Positions 17,572 to 29,287 are shown, numbered from the stretch's first letter. The stretch is DNA of 55,320 bases from Eubacteriaceae bacterium (GCA_016650045.1 JAENWK010000006.1:1-55320), one strand, 5' to 3'. Translations and numbers: made by a program. Notes: generated by a model from the sequence alone, not told the origin.

Positions 17572-19233
17572 CTATTCGTAATAAATTTCGTCAATGGCGC
17601 ATCCTGCCGGAACAATGGGATAAACCCCTTCCTCATTGGAGATCTTGACGTGAACCAGCAACGGTCCTTTTTCGTCTTTGATTTTTTCCAGGGTTTCTGT
17701 TAATTCTTCCAAAGTCGTTACCTTATAACCTGGAATGCCACTGGCTGCTGCTAATTTCAGATAATCGGTGCATTGGACAATATCGGTTTCGGCGTAACGC
17801 TTTTCGCTGAAAAGCTTTTGCCATTGTCTGACCATGCCGAGTGCTTCATTATCAAAAAGAAAGATTTTTAATGGTATATTGTATTTGCTGACGGTGATCA
17901 GCTCCTGACAATTCATTCGAAAGCTGCCGTCTCCGGCAATTAAGATAACGTCACTGTCGGGATTTGCCAGTTTCACTCCCATGGCAGCCCCCAGGCCATA
18001 GCCCATGGTGCCTAACCCACCGGAAGTGATAAACTGCGCCGGCCGCTTGATATTCCAGAATTGTCCGACCCACATTTGATGCTGCCCAACTTCGGTGACC
18101 ACAAAGGCTTCAGGATAAGCGGCATTAATGGTGTTAAGAATATTCCTAGGTGTATATTCACCAACGGGTCGATCCGGAACTTTCCAGCTTTGAATTTTTT
18201 CATACCATTCAGGATATGCTTTTTCTTCAATGCCTTTGGTAAGCAAAGGCAGTACATCTTTAATATTACCCTGAATTTGAATTTCGCAGGGGATATTTTT
18301 TGCAAACTCTGTGGGATCCACATCAATATGAATGATTTTTTTATTTCTTGCAAATGCTGCGCCATTGCCGGTTACACGGTCGCTGAACCGAGCCCCTATC
18401 CCAATCAGCAAATCTGCATTAATGACTGCGAAATTGGTTTCCTGGGAGCCATGCATGCCAACCATGCCTTTGGACAGCTTGTGGTCTCTGGGAATACCGC
18501 CTAAACCCATCAAAGAGTTGGCAACAGGGATTCCAGATTTTTCAGCAAAGGCCAAAAGTTCTTCATGAGCTTTTGATTTTATGACACCGCCACCGGCATA
18601 AATCATGGGATTTTTTGCAGCATTAATGGCTTTAATGGCAACCTCAATGGTTTCCATGTTAATATCGGGATACTCGATTTTAAGTTTTGGAATATCCTGC
18701 CATTGGTATTCAGTTTTTGCCATGAAAATATCTTTTGGAATATCAATAACCACCGGTCCCGGGCGTCCGGATTGTGCCAAAACAAAAGCTTCACGAATCG
18801 TATCAGCCAACGCTTCAACCCGGGTTACCAAATAATTATGTTTGGTGATCTGCATGGTAACGCTGGTGATATCAATTTCCTGGAAGGAATCCTTTCCGAG
18901 AAGTGGTGTGGCAACTTGTCCGGTAATCACAACCATGGGTACAGAGTCTAAATAGGCATTGGCAATCCCGGTAATGGCATTGGTGGCACCAGGACCTGAG
19001 GTGGTAATGGCCACTCCTACGGTATCACTGGTTCTGGCATAGCCATCCGCTGCATGAACACCGTTTTGTTCATGACAGGGACCAATTTGGGTAATGTTAT
19101 GATCCAATCGGTAGAAAGCATCAAACAATGGAATAACCACACCTCCCGGGAAACAAAAAACATGCTTTATTCCCTGTTCTTCCAAACACCGGACCGTAAT
19201 TTCTGATCCCATTAATATTTTTTCATTTTCCAT
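17572..19233 (-). CDS. ilvB: Acetolactate synthase, catalytic subunit
   Basis: 553 residues. A TPP enzyme that makes acetolactate from two pyruvates, or acetohydroxybutyrate from pyruvate and 2-oxobutyrate, at the start of valine, leucine and isoleucine synthesis. FCFPGGVVIPLFD and the catalytic E in GPCHEQNGVHAADGYAR are present. The TPP/Mg motif is LIAGDGSFRMNCQELITVSK. The regulatory small subunit gene (ilvN/ilvH) is not adjacent. It is the last gene of the leu-ilv cluster. Confidence 0.96.
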   Translation of the reverse strand: MENEKILMGSEITVRCLEEQGIKHVFCFPGGVVIPLFDAFYRLDHNITQIGPCHEQNGVHAADGYARTSDTVGVAITTSGPGATNAITGIANAYLDSVPMVVITGQVATPLLGKDSFQEIDITSVTMQITKHNYLVTRVEALADTIREAFVLAQSGRPGPVVIDIPKDIFMAKTEYQWQDIPKLKIEYPDINMETIEVAIKAINAAKNPMIYAGGGVIKSKAHEELLAFAEKSGIPVANSLMGLGGIPRDHKLSKGMVGMHGSQETNFAVINADLLIGIGARFSDRVTGNGAAFARNKKIIHIDVDPTEFAKNIPCEIQIQGNIKDVLPLLTKGIEEKAYPEWYEKIQSWKVPDRPVGEYTPRNILNTINAAYPEAFVVTEVGQHQMWVGQFWNIKRPAQFITSGGLGTMGYGLGAAMGVKLANPDSDVILIAGDGSFRMNCQELITVSKYNIPLKIFLFDNEALGMVRQWQKLFSEKRYAETDIVQCTDYLKLAAASGIPGYKVTTLEELTETLEKIKDEKGPLLVHVKISNEEGVYPIVPAGCAIDEIYYE

Positions 19234-19262
19234 ATTTTCACTTCCTTCCAGAAAAAATTTAT

Positions 19263-20927
19263 TTATTTTTCAAAAACAGCACCGGTAGATGCGGATGTTA
19301 CCAGTTTACTGTAACGTCCCAAATAGCCCGTTTTTATCTTAGGTTCCAGTGGTATCCAGGCCGCTTTTCGTTCTTTTAAAATAACATCGTCAACCATTAA
19401 CATAATGGAACGGTTGGGGATGTCAATGGCAATCATATCACCTTCTTCAACAAGACCAATGACTCCGCCAGAAGCTGCTTCCGGTGAAATATGGCCAATG
19501 GCAGCACCACGGGTTGCACCGCTGAATCGGCCATCCGTAATCAAAGCAACGTCCTTATCTAATCCCATCCCGGCAATGGCTGAAGTTGGAAATAACATTT
19601 CCCGCATTCCCGGACCACCTTTGGGGCCTTCGTAACGAATGACAACAACATCACCTGCCACAATTTTTCCCCCATTAATCGCACTGGTGGCGTCTTCTTC
19701 AGAATTAAATACCCTTGCCGGGCCCTGATGTGTTAGCATTTCAGGAGCAACGGCAGCCTGTTTGACCACGCACCCATCCGGGGATAAATTTCCGAATAAA
19801 ATAGCAAGGCCACCGGTGGGACTATAGGGATTATCCAAAGGATGAATGACTTCTGGATTTTTATTGGTGACTCCCTGTAAATTTTCGGCAATGGTTTTTC
19901 CGGTAACCGTCATGAGCGAATCATCAATGAGCTTAGCATCTGCCAAAGTTTTCATTAATGCCGGAATGCCCCCAGCATAGTATAAATCTTCAAGATGATG
20001 ATGTCCAGCCGGTGCAAGCTTACATAAATGCGGCGTTTTTGCTGAAATCTCATTGACCTCTTCCAGATTAATTATAACCCCAGCTTCGTTTGCAATGGCT
20101 GGTAAATGAAGGATACTGTTGGTTGAACATCCCAATGCCATATCACAGGCCAGGGCATTCTTAAAGTTCGCCTCGTTCATAATATCTCTTGGTTTAATAT
20201 CACGTTTGAGCATTTCCATAACCTGGATTCCCGCTTTTTTAGCCAGCCGGATACGTTCTGCAAAAACAGCCGGAACCGTACCGTTTCCAGGAAGACCCAT
20301 TCCCAAAACTTCAGTCAGACAGTTCATACTGTTTGCTGTAAACATCCCTGAACAGGAACCGCAGCCTGGACAAACCGAGTCTTCAAAGCTTTTAAGCTCA
20401 TCTTCGTCAATTTTTCCGGCATTAAATGCCCCTACCGCTTCAAAGGCAGTATTTAAATCAGTATCTTTTTGTCCAACTGATTTTCCGGTCAACATCGGTC
20501 CGCCACTCACCACAACCGCCGGAATATTAAGACGCGCTGCAGCCATAAGCATTCCCGGAACCACCTTGTCACAGTTAGGAATAAGAACCAGGGCATCAAA
20601 GGCATGGGCGGTGGCCATAATTTCAATGGAATCCGCAATGAGTTCTCGTGATGCCAGAGAATATTTCATTCCCACATGGCCCATGGCAATGCCGTCACAT
20701 ACAGCAATGGAAGGAAACTCAATGGGTGTTCCTCCTGCCATACGAACTCCTTCTTTAACCGCTTTGGTGATGGTATTTAAATGGATATGTCCTGGCACAA
20801 TTTCATTAAAGGAATTAACTACCCCGATTAAAGGGCGATCCAATTCTTCATCAATATAGCCCATGGCTTTAAATAGAGAACGTTGTGGGGTTGTTCCAAC
20901 CCCTTTTTTTACAACATCACTTTTCAT
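19263..20927 (-). CDS. ilvD: Dihydroxy-acid dehydratase
   Basis: 554 residues, the standard length. It dehydrates the dihydroxy acids made by IlvC to the 2-oxo acids of valine and isoleucine. Cluster ligands are seen in [15 protein letters not shown] and [39 protein letters not shown] is the C-terminal hallmark. It is in the order leuB, ilvD, ilvB, all minus strand with short gaps and AAAGGA ribosome sites. Confidence 0.97.
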   Translation of the reverse strand: MKSDVVKKGVGTTPQRSLFKAMGYIDEELDRPLIGVVNSFNEIVPGHIHLNTITKAVKEGVRMAGGTPIEFPSIAVCDGIAMGHVGMKYSLASRELIADSIEIMATAHAFDALVLIPNCDKVVPGMLMAAARLNIPAVVVSGGPMLTGKSVGQKDTDLNTAFEAVGAFNAGKIDEDELKSFEDSVCPGCGSCSGMFTANSMNCLTEVLGMGLPGNGTVPAVFAERIRLAKKAGIQVMEMLKRDIKPRDIMNEANFKNALACDMALGCSTNSILHLPAIANEAGVIINLEEVNEISAKTPHLCKLAPAGHHHLEDLYYAGGIPALMKTLADAKLIDDSLMTVTGKTIAENLQGVTNKNPEVIHPLDNPYSPTGGLAILFGNLSPDGCVVKQAAVAPEMLTHQGPARVFNSEEDATSAINGGKIVAGDVVVIRYEGPKGGPGMREMLFPTSAIAGMGLDKDVALITDGRFSGATRGAAIGHISPEAASGGVIGLVEEGDMIAIDIPNRSIMLMVDDVILKERKAAWIPLEPKIKTGYLGRYSKLVTSASTGAVFEK

Positions 20928-21010
20928 ATTTCTTTCCTTTCAAATCAGACTGAGGCAAGCAGCAAGGGGTCATGATAGATAATGACCCTGCTATTGAATT
21001 TTTATCAAAC

Positions 21011-22072
21011 CTAGAGGTTTTCCATGACCCGTTGTCCCATTTCAATGGTTCCAATCAGGGTTTTTCCTTCAGTATAAATATCCCCGGTACGATAGCCCTG
21101 GGCAAGTGTTTTATTAACGGCCGCTTCAATGGCATCGGCTTCCTCGATTAAATCCAGGGAATAACGCAACATCATGGCGACGGATACAATGGTAGCAATG
21201 GGATTGGCTTTATCCTGGCCGGCAATGTCAGGTGCTGAACCATGGATCGGTTCGAACATACCGAATTTTCCGTCTGCCATACTGGCTGAAGGAAGCATTC
21301 CGATGGAACCTGTAATCGTACTGGCTTCATCCGATAAAATATCCCCGAAAAGGTTGCTGGTGAGGATGACATCAAATTGTTTAGGGTTAATCACCAGTTG
21401 CATAGCGGCATTATCCACATACAAATGGTTGAGTTCCACTTCTGGAAAATCCTTGGCAACTTCTATTACAATGCTTCTCCAAAAACGAGAAACTTCTAAA
21501 ACATTGGCTTTATCAACATTGGTGACTTTTTTATTACGTGTCATTGCAATGGTGAATGCTTTTTTAGCAATGCGAAGCACTTCAGGTCTGGTATATTTCA
21601 TAATATCCCAGGCAGCAAAATCGCCGTCTCGACCTTTTTCACCAAAATAAATACCGCCGGTAAGCTCACGAACCACCATAATATCAAGTGCATCCCCAAT
21701 GATTTCAGGTTTTAAGGGACAAGCATCTTTTAATTCTTCATAAAGAATGGCAGGTCTCAGGTTGGCATAAAGGCCAAGACTTTTTCTGATTCCCAATAAT
21801 CCTGCTTCAGGACGTTTGTCGCCAGGAAGATTGTCCCATTTAGGTCCGCCAAGAGCTCCTAAAAGAACGGCATCACTAGCTAAACAAATATCGACGGTTT
21901 CCTGGGGCAGTGGGTTATCACAGGCATCAATGGCGACGCCTCCGGCAAGAACCTTGGTATAATCAAAGGTATGATCAAATTTTTCTCCTATTTTATCAAG
22001 AACCTTTGTGCTGGCTTCAACAATTTCGGGACCAATACCATCTCCTGGAATAACGGCTATTTTATAATTCAT
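21011..22072 (-). CDS. leuB: 3-Isopropylmalate dehydrogenase
   Basis: 353 residues. It oxidises and decarboxylates 3-isopropylmalate with NAD. Seen are [41 protein letters not shown] and [21 protein letters not shown], and [16 protein letters not shown], which contacts NAD. With cimA nearby it would also act on methylmalate in the citramalate route. It is separated from leuD by a 262-base gap holding a repeat element. Confidence 0.97.
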   Translation of the reverse strand: MNYKIAVIPGDGIGPEIVEASTKVLDKIGEKFDHTFDYTKVLAGGVAIDACDNPLPQETVDICLASDAVLLGALGGPKWDNLPGDKRPEAGLLGIRKSLGLYANLRPAILYEELKDACPLKPEIIGDALDIMVVRELTGGIYFGEKGRDGDFAAWDIMKYTRPEVLRIAKKAFTIAMTRNKKVTNVDKANVLEVSRFWRSIVIEVAKDFPEVELNHLYVDNAAMQLVINPKQFDVILTSNLFGDILSDEASTITGSIGMLPSASMADGKFGMFEPIHGSAPDIAGQDKANPIATIVSVAMMLRYSLDLIEEADAIEAAVNKTLAQGYRTGDIYTEGKTLIGTIEMGQRVMENL

Positions 22073-22128
22073 AGGCTAACTTCTCCTTCTTAATTTTAAT
22101 GATTTGGGCAACTGCTAAAGTACCGTGA

Positions 22129-22260
22129 GCTTCACTGGCTGTTTACATTAAACAATTTTTCCACTATACGTCGGACAGTCTAACGACTGTTCGCCTATAC
22201 GTTACAAAATTGTTTATGAAAACTGCCATCAAAGCAATTTACGATTGTGTTTATGAATTT
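22129..22260 (+). repeat. Palindromic repeat element, short copy
   Basis: The gap between leuD and leuB holds an imperfect 66-base palindrome (22150-22215). Both ends read AAACAATTTT / AAAATTGTTT, and an inner GGACAGT/ACTGTTC closes over the loop CTAACG. Flanking it are GCTTCACTGGCTGTTTACAT on the left and a GAAAACTGCCATCAAAGCAA segment on the right. The whole 132-base unit recurs in opposite orientation at 27328-27553, with loop bases changed but pairing kept. No coding sequence is seen. Confidence 0.85.
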
Positions 22261-22334
22261 CGGCATTGCCTATATTTTTATTACCTCGTGCATACAATGA
22301 TGAATAATCATTGTTGGAAAATAGCACCACTGTT

Positions 22335-22823
22335 TTATAAATCTTTGTTAATACTGTTGACCAAGCCGCCGGCGGCAATGAGTTTCTGCATGAATTCCGG
22401 GAAAGCCTGGCCCTGATAGGTTTCGTTTTTGGTAATATTGATAATGAGGCCGGTGTCAAAGTCCACTTCAACTTCATCTCCGGCTTCAATATTTGCAGCC
22501 GCTTCAGGACATTCTAAGATTGGCAAGCCAATATTAATGGAATTCCGGTAAAAAATACGAGCAAAGTCTGCGGCAATGACACAGGAAATCCCTGCGGTTT
22601 TAATGGCAATGGGAGCATGTTCACGAGAGGATCCGCAACCAAAATTTTTACTGGCAACGATAATATCCCCATCCTGGACATTTGTAATAAAATCAGCATC
22701 AATATCTTCCATACAATGTTTGGCCAGTTCCTGGTGGTTACTGGTATTAAGATAGCGTGCCGGTATAATAACGTCGGTATCGACGTTGTTTCCATATTTA
22801 AATACTTTTCCTTTTGCTTTCAT
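22335..22823 (-). CDS. leuD: 3-Isopropylmalate dehydratase, small subunit
   Basis: 162 residues. With LeuC it isomerises 2- to 3-isopropylmalate, and here also citramalate to methylmalate. [32 protein letters not shown] and the short archaeal/clostridial length identify the type. It lies 15 bases after leuC with GAGGAGAAG as ribosome site. Confidence 0.97.
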   Translation of the reverse strand: MKAKGKVFKYGNNVDTDVIIPARYLNTSNHQELAKHCMEDIDADFITNVQDGDIIVASKNFGCGSSREHAPIAIKTAGISCVIAADFARIFYRNSINIGLPILECPEAAANIEAGDEVEVDFDTGLIINITKNETYQGQAFPEFMQKLIAAGGLVNSINKDL

Positions 22824-22838
22824 AACTTCTCCTCTATC

Positions 22839-24107
22839 CTATAATTCGGTTGGATCCGCAATACGACCTAAAATAGCGGAAGCGGCTGCCACTTCAGGGT
22901 TTGCCAGATATACTTCTGAATCCACATGACCCATCCGTCCTACAAAATTTCGGTTAGTCGTTGCCACACACCGTTCACCACTGGCAAGGATACCCATATG
23001 GCCGCCTAAACAGGGACCACAGGTTGGTGCACTGACAGTCGCTCCAGCTTCAACAAAGGTTTTTAAATATCCCAGTTCCATACATTGAAGATAAATCTTT
23101 TGAGTGGCAGGAATAATCAAAGTTCGGATGCCTTTGGCAACCTTGCGTCCTTCAAATATCTTGGCCGCTTTTGCAAAATCAGATAATCGGCCGTTGGTGC
23201 AGGAGCCAATAACTACCTGATCAATAATCACCGGTTCGGTAATTTCGTCTGTTGTTTTCGTGTTTTCAGGTAAATGCGGAAAAGCAACGGTTGGTTTAAT
23301 GGAGCCTAAATCGATGTCGATGGTTCTTTCATATTCGGCATCGGCATCAGCTGTGTAGACGGTATATTCCTTTGTGGAATGGCCTTTAATATAATCAATG
23401 GTTTGATCATCAACGATAAAGATGCCATTTTTCGCGCCGGCTTCAATGACCATATTGGCAATGGTAAAGCGGTCATCCATGGTGAGGTTGGCAATGCCTT
23501 CTCCGACAAATTCCATGGATTGGTATAAAGCGCCATCCACACCGATCATTCCAATAATATGGAGAATGACGTCTTTCCCTGAAACGTACTTGTTCATTTT
23601 TCCTTTCAGCACAAATTTTATGGCGGAAGGTACTTTAAACCAGGCTTTTCCGGTGGCCATGCCGGCTGCCATATCCGTACTGCCGACTCCAGTGGAGAAT
23701 GCTCCCAAAGCGCCATAGGTACAGGTATGAGAATCTGCACCAATGACTAGATCTCCGGCAACCACCAAACCTTTTTCGGGAAGAAGGGCATGCTCAACAC
23801 CCATTTGACCAATTTCAAAATAGTTTGTAATGTCCTGTTCCATCGCAAAGCCACGCATCATTTTACATTGTTCTGCTGCCTGAATATCCTTATTTGGGGC
23901 GAAATGATCCGGAACCAATGCCACTTTATCCTTATCAAACACGGTTTTGGCATGAATGCCTTTAAACACATTGATGGCCACCGGTGCGGTAATATCATTT
24001 CCCAACACGAGATCTAAATCCGCCATGATTAAATCTCCTGGTTTTACCTCACTTAACCCTGCATGGGACGCTAAAATTTTCTGAGTCATTGTCATTCCCA
24101 ATGTCAC
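22839..24107 (-). CDS. leuC: 3-Isopropylmalate dehydratase, large subunit
   Basis: 422 residues, the short clostridial/archaeal form rather than the 465-residue proteobacterial form. The three [4Fe-4S] ligand cysteines are in [12 protein letters not shown] and [33 protein letters not shown] is the substrate region. The likely start is the GTG at 24107, with AGGAG four to five bases upstream; the next ATG lies too far from that site. It pairs with LeuD. Confidence 0.96.
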   Translation of the reverse strand: MTLGMTMTQKILASHAGLSEVKPGDLIMADLDLVLGNDITAPVAINVFKGIHAKTVFDKDKVALVPDHFAPNKDIQAAEQCKMMRGFAMEQDITNYFEIGQMGVEHALLPEKGLVVAGDLVIGADSHTCTYGALGAFSTGVGSTDMAAGMATGKAWFKVPSAIKFVLKGKMNKYVSGKDVILHIIGMIGVDGALYQSMEFVGEGIANLTMDDRFTIANMVIEAGAKNGIFIVDDQTIDYIKGHSTKEYTVYTADADAEYERTIDIDLGSIKPTVAFPHLPENTKTTDEITEPVIIDQVVIGSCTNGRLSDFAKAAKIFEGRKVAKGIRTLIIPATQKIYLQCMELGYLKTFVEAGATVSAPTCGPCLGGHMGILASGERCVATTNRNFVGRMGHVDSEVYLANPEVAAASAILGRIADPTEL

Positions 24108-24133
24108 TCATCTCCTTTCGAATCTTACAATTT

Positions 24134-25735
24134 TCACTGTATCGGCAGCGATTCTTTCGACTGCCGCTCCATATCATTCAATAGTTTATATTCAATGGAA
24201 TCGATAAGAGCAATCAAACTCGCTGCAATAATATCCGTAGATACGCCCACATTTGACCAGATATCCAACCCATCAGAGCTTTCAATGAGAACTCTTACCT
24301 TGGAGGCTGTGGCTGATTTCGAATCAATAACCCGAACCTTAAAATCGGTCAAACGCACTTCTCGAATGCTGGGATAAAAGACTTCCAAAGCCTTGCGTAA
24401 AGCTTTATCCAGGGCGTTTACCGGTCCATCGCCTTCGGCTGCATTAATTTCTGATTGTCCATCCACATTAATCTTGACCACAGCCGAAGAACTCAGGGCC
24501 TCTTTATAATGGGGCTGTTCTCCAATGGTTTTGAAATCTTCCAGTGTGAAAAACGGCTTGTATTTTCCAAGCTCCTTGCGAATCAGAAGTTTTACACTGC
24601 TTTCAGCGCCTTCAAATTGATAGCCCTGGTATTCCAATTCTTTAATCCGATCCATTACTCGTGTGGTTTCATCGGATTTTTTTGTCAGACTGGGATCCAA
24701 TTCATTAATGAGTTGAATAATGGTGCTTCGTCCTGAAACTTCTGACATCAGAATTCGCCGTTCATTCCCGACTGATTCCGGTTTGATATGTTCAAAGGAT
24801 TCCGGGTTTTTCATAACGGCATCAATGTGCATTCCACCCTTATGAGCAAAGGCTGATTTGCCTACAAAAGGTTCCCTGCCACTGAGCGTATAATTGGAAA
24901 TTTCGGCAATCCGAATGGCTGAAGAGGTTAGCTTTAACAATTCATCAGTTGCCAAACAGTCATACCCCATTTTCAGCTGCAGATTTGGAACAATCGATGT
25001 CAGATTGGCGTTGCCGCAACGCTCACCATAGCCAAGGAATGTTCCCTGGACCTGGCGTACCCCGGCCTGAACCGCCATAACGCTATTGGCCACTGCCATG
25101 CCGCTGTCATTGTGACAGTGGATTCCCAAAGGAATCGCCAGCTTTGTTCGAACATCCGTTACGATTTTCTGAATCTCAAAGGGAAGTGTTCCGCCGTTAG
25201 TATCGCAGAGTGCCAGGCAATCAGCGCCACCTGCCTGGGCTGCCAGTAAGGCTTCAATGGCATAAACCGGATCTGCTTTATAGCCATCAAAAAAATGCTC
25301 TGCATCAAAGGTAACTTCCTTGCCCATGGCTTTGAGATATGCCATGGTATCCTCAATCATGCGAAGGTTTTCCGCCAGAGTTGTTTTGATAATATCGGTA
25401 ATATGAAAGGTCCAGCTTTTTCCAAAAATTGCCACTGCCGGGGTTTGGGTTTCGAGCATGGCTTTGAGGTTGGCATCCTCTTCCACCAAAATCCCACCAC
25501 GGCGGGTACTTCCAAAGGCCACAAGCTTTGCATTCTTAAGTTGTAAACCTTTAATGCGATTAAAAAATTCAATATCCTTGGGATTAGAACCTGGGTTTCC
25601 CGCTTCAATATAATCCACACCGATTTTATCTAAGGTTTCCATAACGCGCATCTTATCTTCCACTGAAAAGGAAATCCCCTCTGCTTGAGCACCATCCCTC
25701 AGGGTTGAATCAAAGATTAATATTTTTTCAGACAT
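24134..25735 (-). CDS. cimA: (R)-Citramalate synthase
   Basis: 533 residues. It condenses pyruvate with acetyl-CoA to citramalate, giving 2-oxobutyrate for isoleucine without threonine. The catalytic barrel starts FDSTLRDGAQAEGISFS and continues YIEAGNPGSNPKD, CDTNGG and IHCHNDSGMAV, the last with metal-binding histidines. The AEGISFS and NPGSNPKD variants are typical of citramalate synthase rather than LeuA. The C-terminal about 120 residues are the allosteric LeuA-type domain. It lies between leuA and leuC, which fits a shared leucine/isoleucine route. Confidence 0.95.
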   Translation of the reverse strand: MSEKILIFDSTLRDGAQAEGISFSVEDKMRVMETLDKIGVDYIEAGNPGSNPKDIEFFNRIKGLQLKNAKLVAFGSTRRGGILVEEDANLKAMLETQTPAVAIFGKSWTFHITDIIKTTLAENLRMIEDTMAYLKAMGKEVTFDAEHFFDGYKADPVYAIEALLAAQAGGADCLALCDTNGGTLPFEIQKIVTDVRTKLAIPLGIHCHNDSGMAVANSVMAVQAGVRQVQGTFLGYGERCGNANLTSIVPNLQLKMGYDCLATDELLKLTSSAIRIAEISNYTLSGREPFVGKSAFAHKGGMHIDAVMKNPESFEHIKPESVGNERRILMSEVSGRSTIIQLINELDPSLTKKSDETTRVMDRIKELEYQGYQFEGAESSVKLLIRKELGKYKPFFTLEDFKTIGEQPHYKEALSSSAVVKINVDGQSEINAAEGDGPVNALDKALRKALEVFYPSIREVRLTDFKVRVIDSKSATASKVRVLIESSDGLDIWSNVGVSTDIIAASLIALIDSIEYKLLNDMERQSKESLPIQ

Positions 25736-25758
25736 TGCAATCCTCCCAAATTAAGTTT

Positions 25759-27288
25759 CTAAGCTTTAAGCTCCTGAGTTTCTCTAATATAAAGCATCTG
25801 ATTCACTGCATCCACATAGGCTTTAAGACTGGCATCTATAATATCGGTACTGAGGCCACGTCCGTGATAGAAGTGTGTTCCATCGGAAATTTTTACATGG
25901 GCTTCTCCCTGGGCATCTGTGCCATCGGTCACTGCTTCAACCCCGTAATCAATTAAGGTTAGATTGCAGTTGACTAAAACCCCAATGGCTTTAAACCCGG
26001 CACTGATAGGGCCATCTGCCAGGGATACCCCTTCAATGAGCTCTCCGTATTTCTTTAAACGAATGGTCGCAGCAGTTGAAATAGTATTTCCGGTACTGAT
26101 AATAAAGCGATCCAGGGTGTATACTTCTGGAATTGCCAATTGTTTTTGTTCGACAAGTGCCAAAACATCTTTATCAGAAATATCTTTTTTCTTATCCGCT
26201 AAGACTTTAAATTGATCAAATAGTTCCACAATTTCTTCAGGGGTGAGTTGATAACCCAATGACGCCAGTTTATCAACAAAGGCATGCTTGCCGGAGTGTT
26301 TTCCCAGAACCATTTTATTTTGTTTTAATCCAATAGACTCCGGTGTCATAATTTCATAGGTTTCTTTATTGGCCATCATTCCATGCTGATGAATTCCCGA
26401 TTCATGGGCAAACGCATTTTCTCCCACAATGGATTTATTCGGCTGAACTTTAACTCCAATTAACTTGGATAACAATCGACTGGAACGATAAATTTCGGTG
26501 GTCACAATATTAGTGTCTGCCTGGTATATATCATGCCGGGTTTTTAAAGCCATGACAATTTCTTCCAGGGCAGCATTTCCAGCGCGTTCGCCAATACCAT
26601 TGACCGTACATTCCACCTGACCCGCGCCTGCCTGAATGGCGGCTAAGCTATTGGCAACCGCTAATCCCAGATCATCATGAACATGAACGGAAATAGTGGC
26701 CTTGTCAATGTTGGGAACATTATGTCTGATGCCTTCAATGAATTTATAATGTTCTCCCGGTGTTGTATATCCCACGGTATCTGGAACATTAACGATGGTA
26801 ACACCCTCATTAATCACCCCTTCTAACACACGGTATAAGAATTCTGGCCGTGTACGGGAGGCGTCTTCTGCTGAGAATTCCACCTCACCGCAAAGATTTC
26901 TGGCAAAGCGTGCCATTTTCACTGCTCTTTCCAATACTTCCTCTGGGGTCATTCGCAGCTTGTATTCCATGTGAATATCAGATGTCGCCAGGAAAAAATG
27001 AATCCGTGGATTGACCGCATCCTTTAAAGCTTCATAGGCAGTGGTAATGTCTTTCTCAAGACATCGGGCCAGGCTGGCAACCGTTGCGTTTTTTATCTCG
27101 TTGGCAACCAGTCTTACTGATTCAAAATCTCCGGGAGATGCAATAGCAAACCCTGCTTCAATGACATCAATGTTAAGGCGTTCGAGCTGTTTTGCCATCT
27201 CTAATTTTTCTTTTAAGTTCATACTGCAGCCGGGTGATTGCTCGCCATCCCGAAGGGTGGTATCAAATATTTTAATAATTCTGCTCAT
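25759..27288 (-). CDS. leuA: 2-Isopropylmalate synthase
   Basis: 509 residues. It condenses 2-oxoisovalerate with acetyl-CoA, the first committed step to leucine. The barrel starts FDTTLRDGEQSPGCSM and includes SVHVHDDLGLAVANSLA and NGIGERAGNAALEEIVMAL. The C-terminal regulatory domain (about 390-509) would bind leucine. The ribosome site AGGAGGAGA follows closely on the long repeat copy. It is the first gene of leuA-cimA-leuC-leuD. Confidence 0.97.
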   Translation of the reverse strand: MSRIIKIFDTTLRDGEQSPGCSMNLKEKLEMAKQLERLNIDVIEAGFAIASPGDFESVRLVANEIKNATVASLARCLEKDITTAYEALKDAVNPRIHFFLATSDIHMEYKLRMTPEEVLERAVKMARFARNLCGEVEFSAEDASRTRPEFLYRVLEGVINEGVTIVNVPDTVGYTTPGEHYKFIEGIRHNVPNIDKATISVHVHDDLGLAVANSLAAIQAGAGQVECTVNGIGERAGNAALEEIVMALKTRHDIYQADTNIVTTEIYRSSRLLSKLIGVKVQPNKSIVGENAFAHESGIHQHGMMANKETYEIMTPESIGLKQNKMVLGKHSGKHAFVDKLASLGYQLTPEEIVELFDQFKVLADKKKDISDKDVLALVEQKQLAIPEVYTLDRFIISTGNTISTAATIRLKKYGELIEGVSLADGPISAGFKAIGVLVNCNLTLIDYGVEAVTDGTDAQGEAHVKISDGTHFYHGRGLSTDIIDASLKAYVDAVNQMLYIRETQELKA

Positions 27289-27327
27289 TGCATCTCCTCC
27301 TATTTATTTATAATTTGTAGGTCCTTC

Positions 27328-27553
27328 AAAATTCACAAACACAACCGTAATTGCTTTGATGTCAGTTTTCAAAACCATAAGAAATCGCTTTGCGAATTTC
27401 TTATGGTTCGCGGGCAGTCGCCAAAACTACAAGCGAGCTTGTGATTGGCTCATTGCCTTCGCGAAAACAATTTTATAACGTATAGGCGAACTAGTTCGAA
27501 GAACTGTCCGACGTATAGTGGAAAAATTGTTTCATGTAAACAGACAGCGAAGC
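27328..27553 (-). repeat. Palindromic repeat element, long copy with two extra hairpins
   Basis: This is the inverted counterpart of the 22129-22260 repeat. Its core palindrome lies at 27464-27533. A 93-base block (27371-27463), absent from the short copy, consists of two hairpins back to back. One is 27373-27408 (AACCATAAGAAAT pairing with ATTTCTTATGGTT). The other is 27409-27463, a nested hairpin that begins and ends in CGCG. The remaining sequence to 27328 matches the other copy again. The 396-base gap between leuA and ilvC holds this element and the ilvC terminator, and no gene. Confidence 0.85.
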
Positions 27554-27615
27554 CCACAATACTTTTGTAATTATCTAAATTGTAATTTATGCACCTTTTC
27601 AGGTATTTTTTTTAC

Positions 27616-27642
27616 AAAAAAGGGCAGAAGGTCTTCTGCCCT
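27616..27642 (-). terminator. ilvC terminator
   Basis: AGGGCAGAAG (27621-27630) and CTTCTGCCCT (27633-27642) form a strong stem. On the minus strand it is followed by a T-run at 27620-27616 and further Ts. It lies 43 bases past the ilvC stop. Confidence 0.88.
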
Positions 27643-27684
27643 GAATTTGTTGCTGAAATTTGTTGTAAAAATTAATTTTTGGAA

Positions 27685-28680
<996 letters not shown>

Positions 28681-28754
28681 TTAATTTCCTCCTTGGAATG
28701 TTTTAAAACTTGGTTAATTATATAAAGTCCACTCACTGAGTGACTATTATATAC

Positions 28755-29071
28755 ACAAAAAATCCGCCTCTGTAAAAACAGAGGCGGATAAGTTATCCAC
28801 GGTACCACTCTAATATGAAATAACCTCACAGCCATTTCCTTATCTGGTCTGGATGCACATAGTACACCTAACCATAGTCATTTAACGTCGACAGTCCTCA
28901 AAGGATCACGGCCTTCCCTACTGGTTTGGTAAACTTTCAGGTCAGCAGCTCGCAAGCGAGTATTACATACCACCGAATTATTGGAATCACACCACTTTCC
29001 AACTCTCTTAAATTCAGTTTTTGGCATCTTTCTCTTGGTCATCGCTGTTATCATATTTCTTATTGTATTAT
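28755..29071 (-). promoter_or_regulatory. T-box leader of ilvC
   Basis: The leader RNA contains the conserved antiterminator sequence AGTGGTACCGTGG (28809-28797). It is followed by a strong terminator, ATCCGCCTCTG...CAGAGGCGGAT plus T-run (28789-28757). Upstream is AGAGAGTTGG...GTGGTGTGATTCC, the usual stem I distal elements (about 29010-28985). Uncharged tRNA would pair with the specifier and with the TGGT bulge to allow ilvC transcription. Candidate specifier codons such as CTC (Leu) or GTA (Val) near 28955-28970 could not be settled by eye. The remainder of the 610-base gap (29108-29287) shows nothing recognisable. Confidence 0.9.
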
Positions 29072-29078
29072 TTTGGTC

Positions 29079-29107
29079 ATTATATCTATTTACTTTGCCT
29101 TTGTCAA
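29079..29107 (-). promoter_or_regulatory. Consensus sigma-A promoter of ilvC
   Basis: TTGACA (29107-29102), a 17-base spacer and TATAAT (29084-29079) match the consensus exactly. A strong constitutive promoter fits control by T-box attenuation. Confidence 0.8.
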
Positions 29108-29287
29108 TGATAAAATCAGAAAGAAGCGATGATATCGGTTGCTGTTTTTACACTTGAAATTTCAAACCTTCGGCATTAAACTGTGCTTAAGCATTGTGAT
29201 TCTTAGTATTGCAAATAAATATTTTTGATTGCTCAGTCATGATAATGTCCTGCCAGTTTTCAGTGGTTCCATTATAAATAGAACTAG

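Noticed and set aside
20119-20859. A 246-codon open frame on the plus strand antisense to ilvD
   Set aside because: It lies entirely within ilvD, has no ribosome site or recognisable domain, and its composition is that of a reverse-complement frame of a conserved gene.
28926-29132. A 68-codon open frame on the plus strand upstream of ilvC
   Set aside because: It overlaps the T-box leader and promoter of ilvC on the other strand and has no ribosome site or homology.
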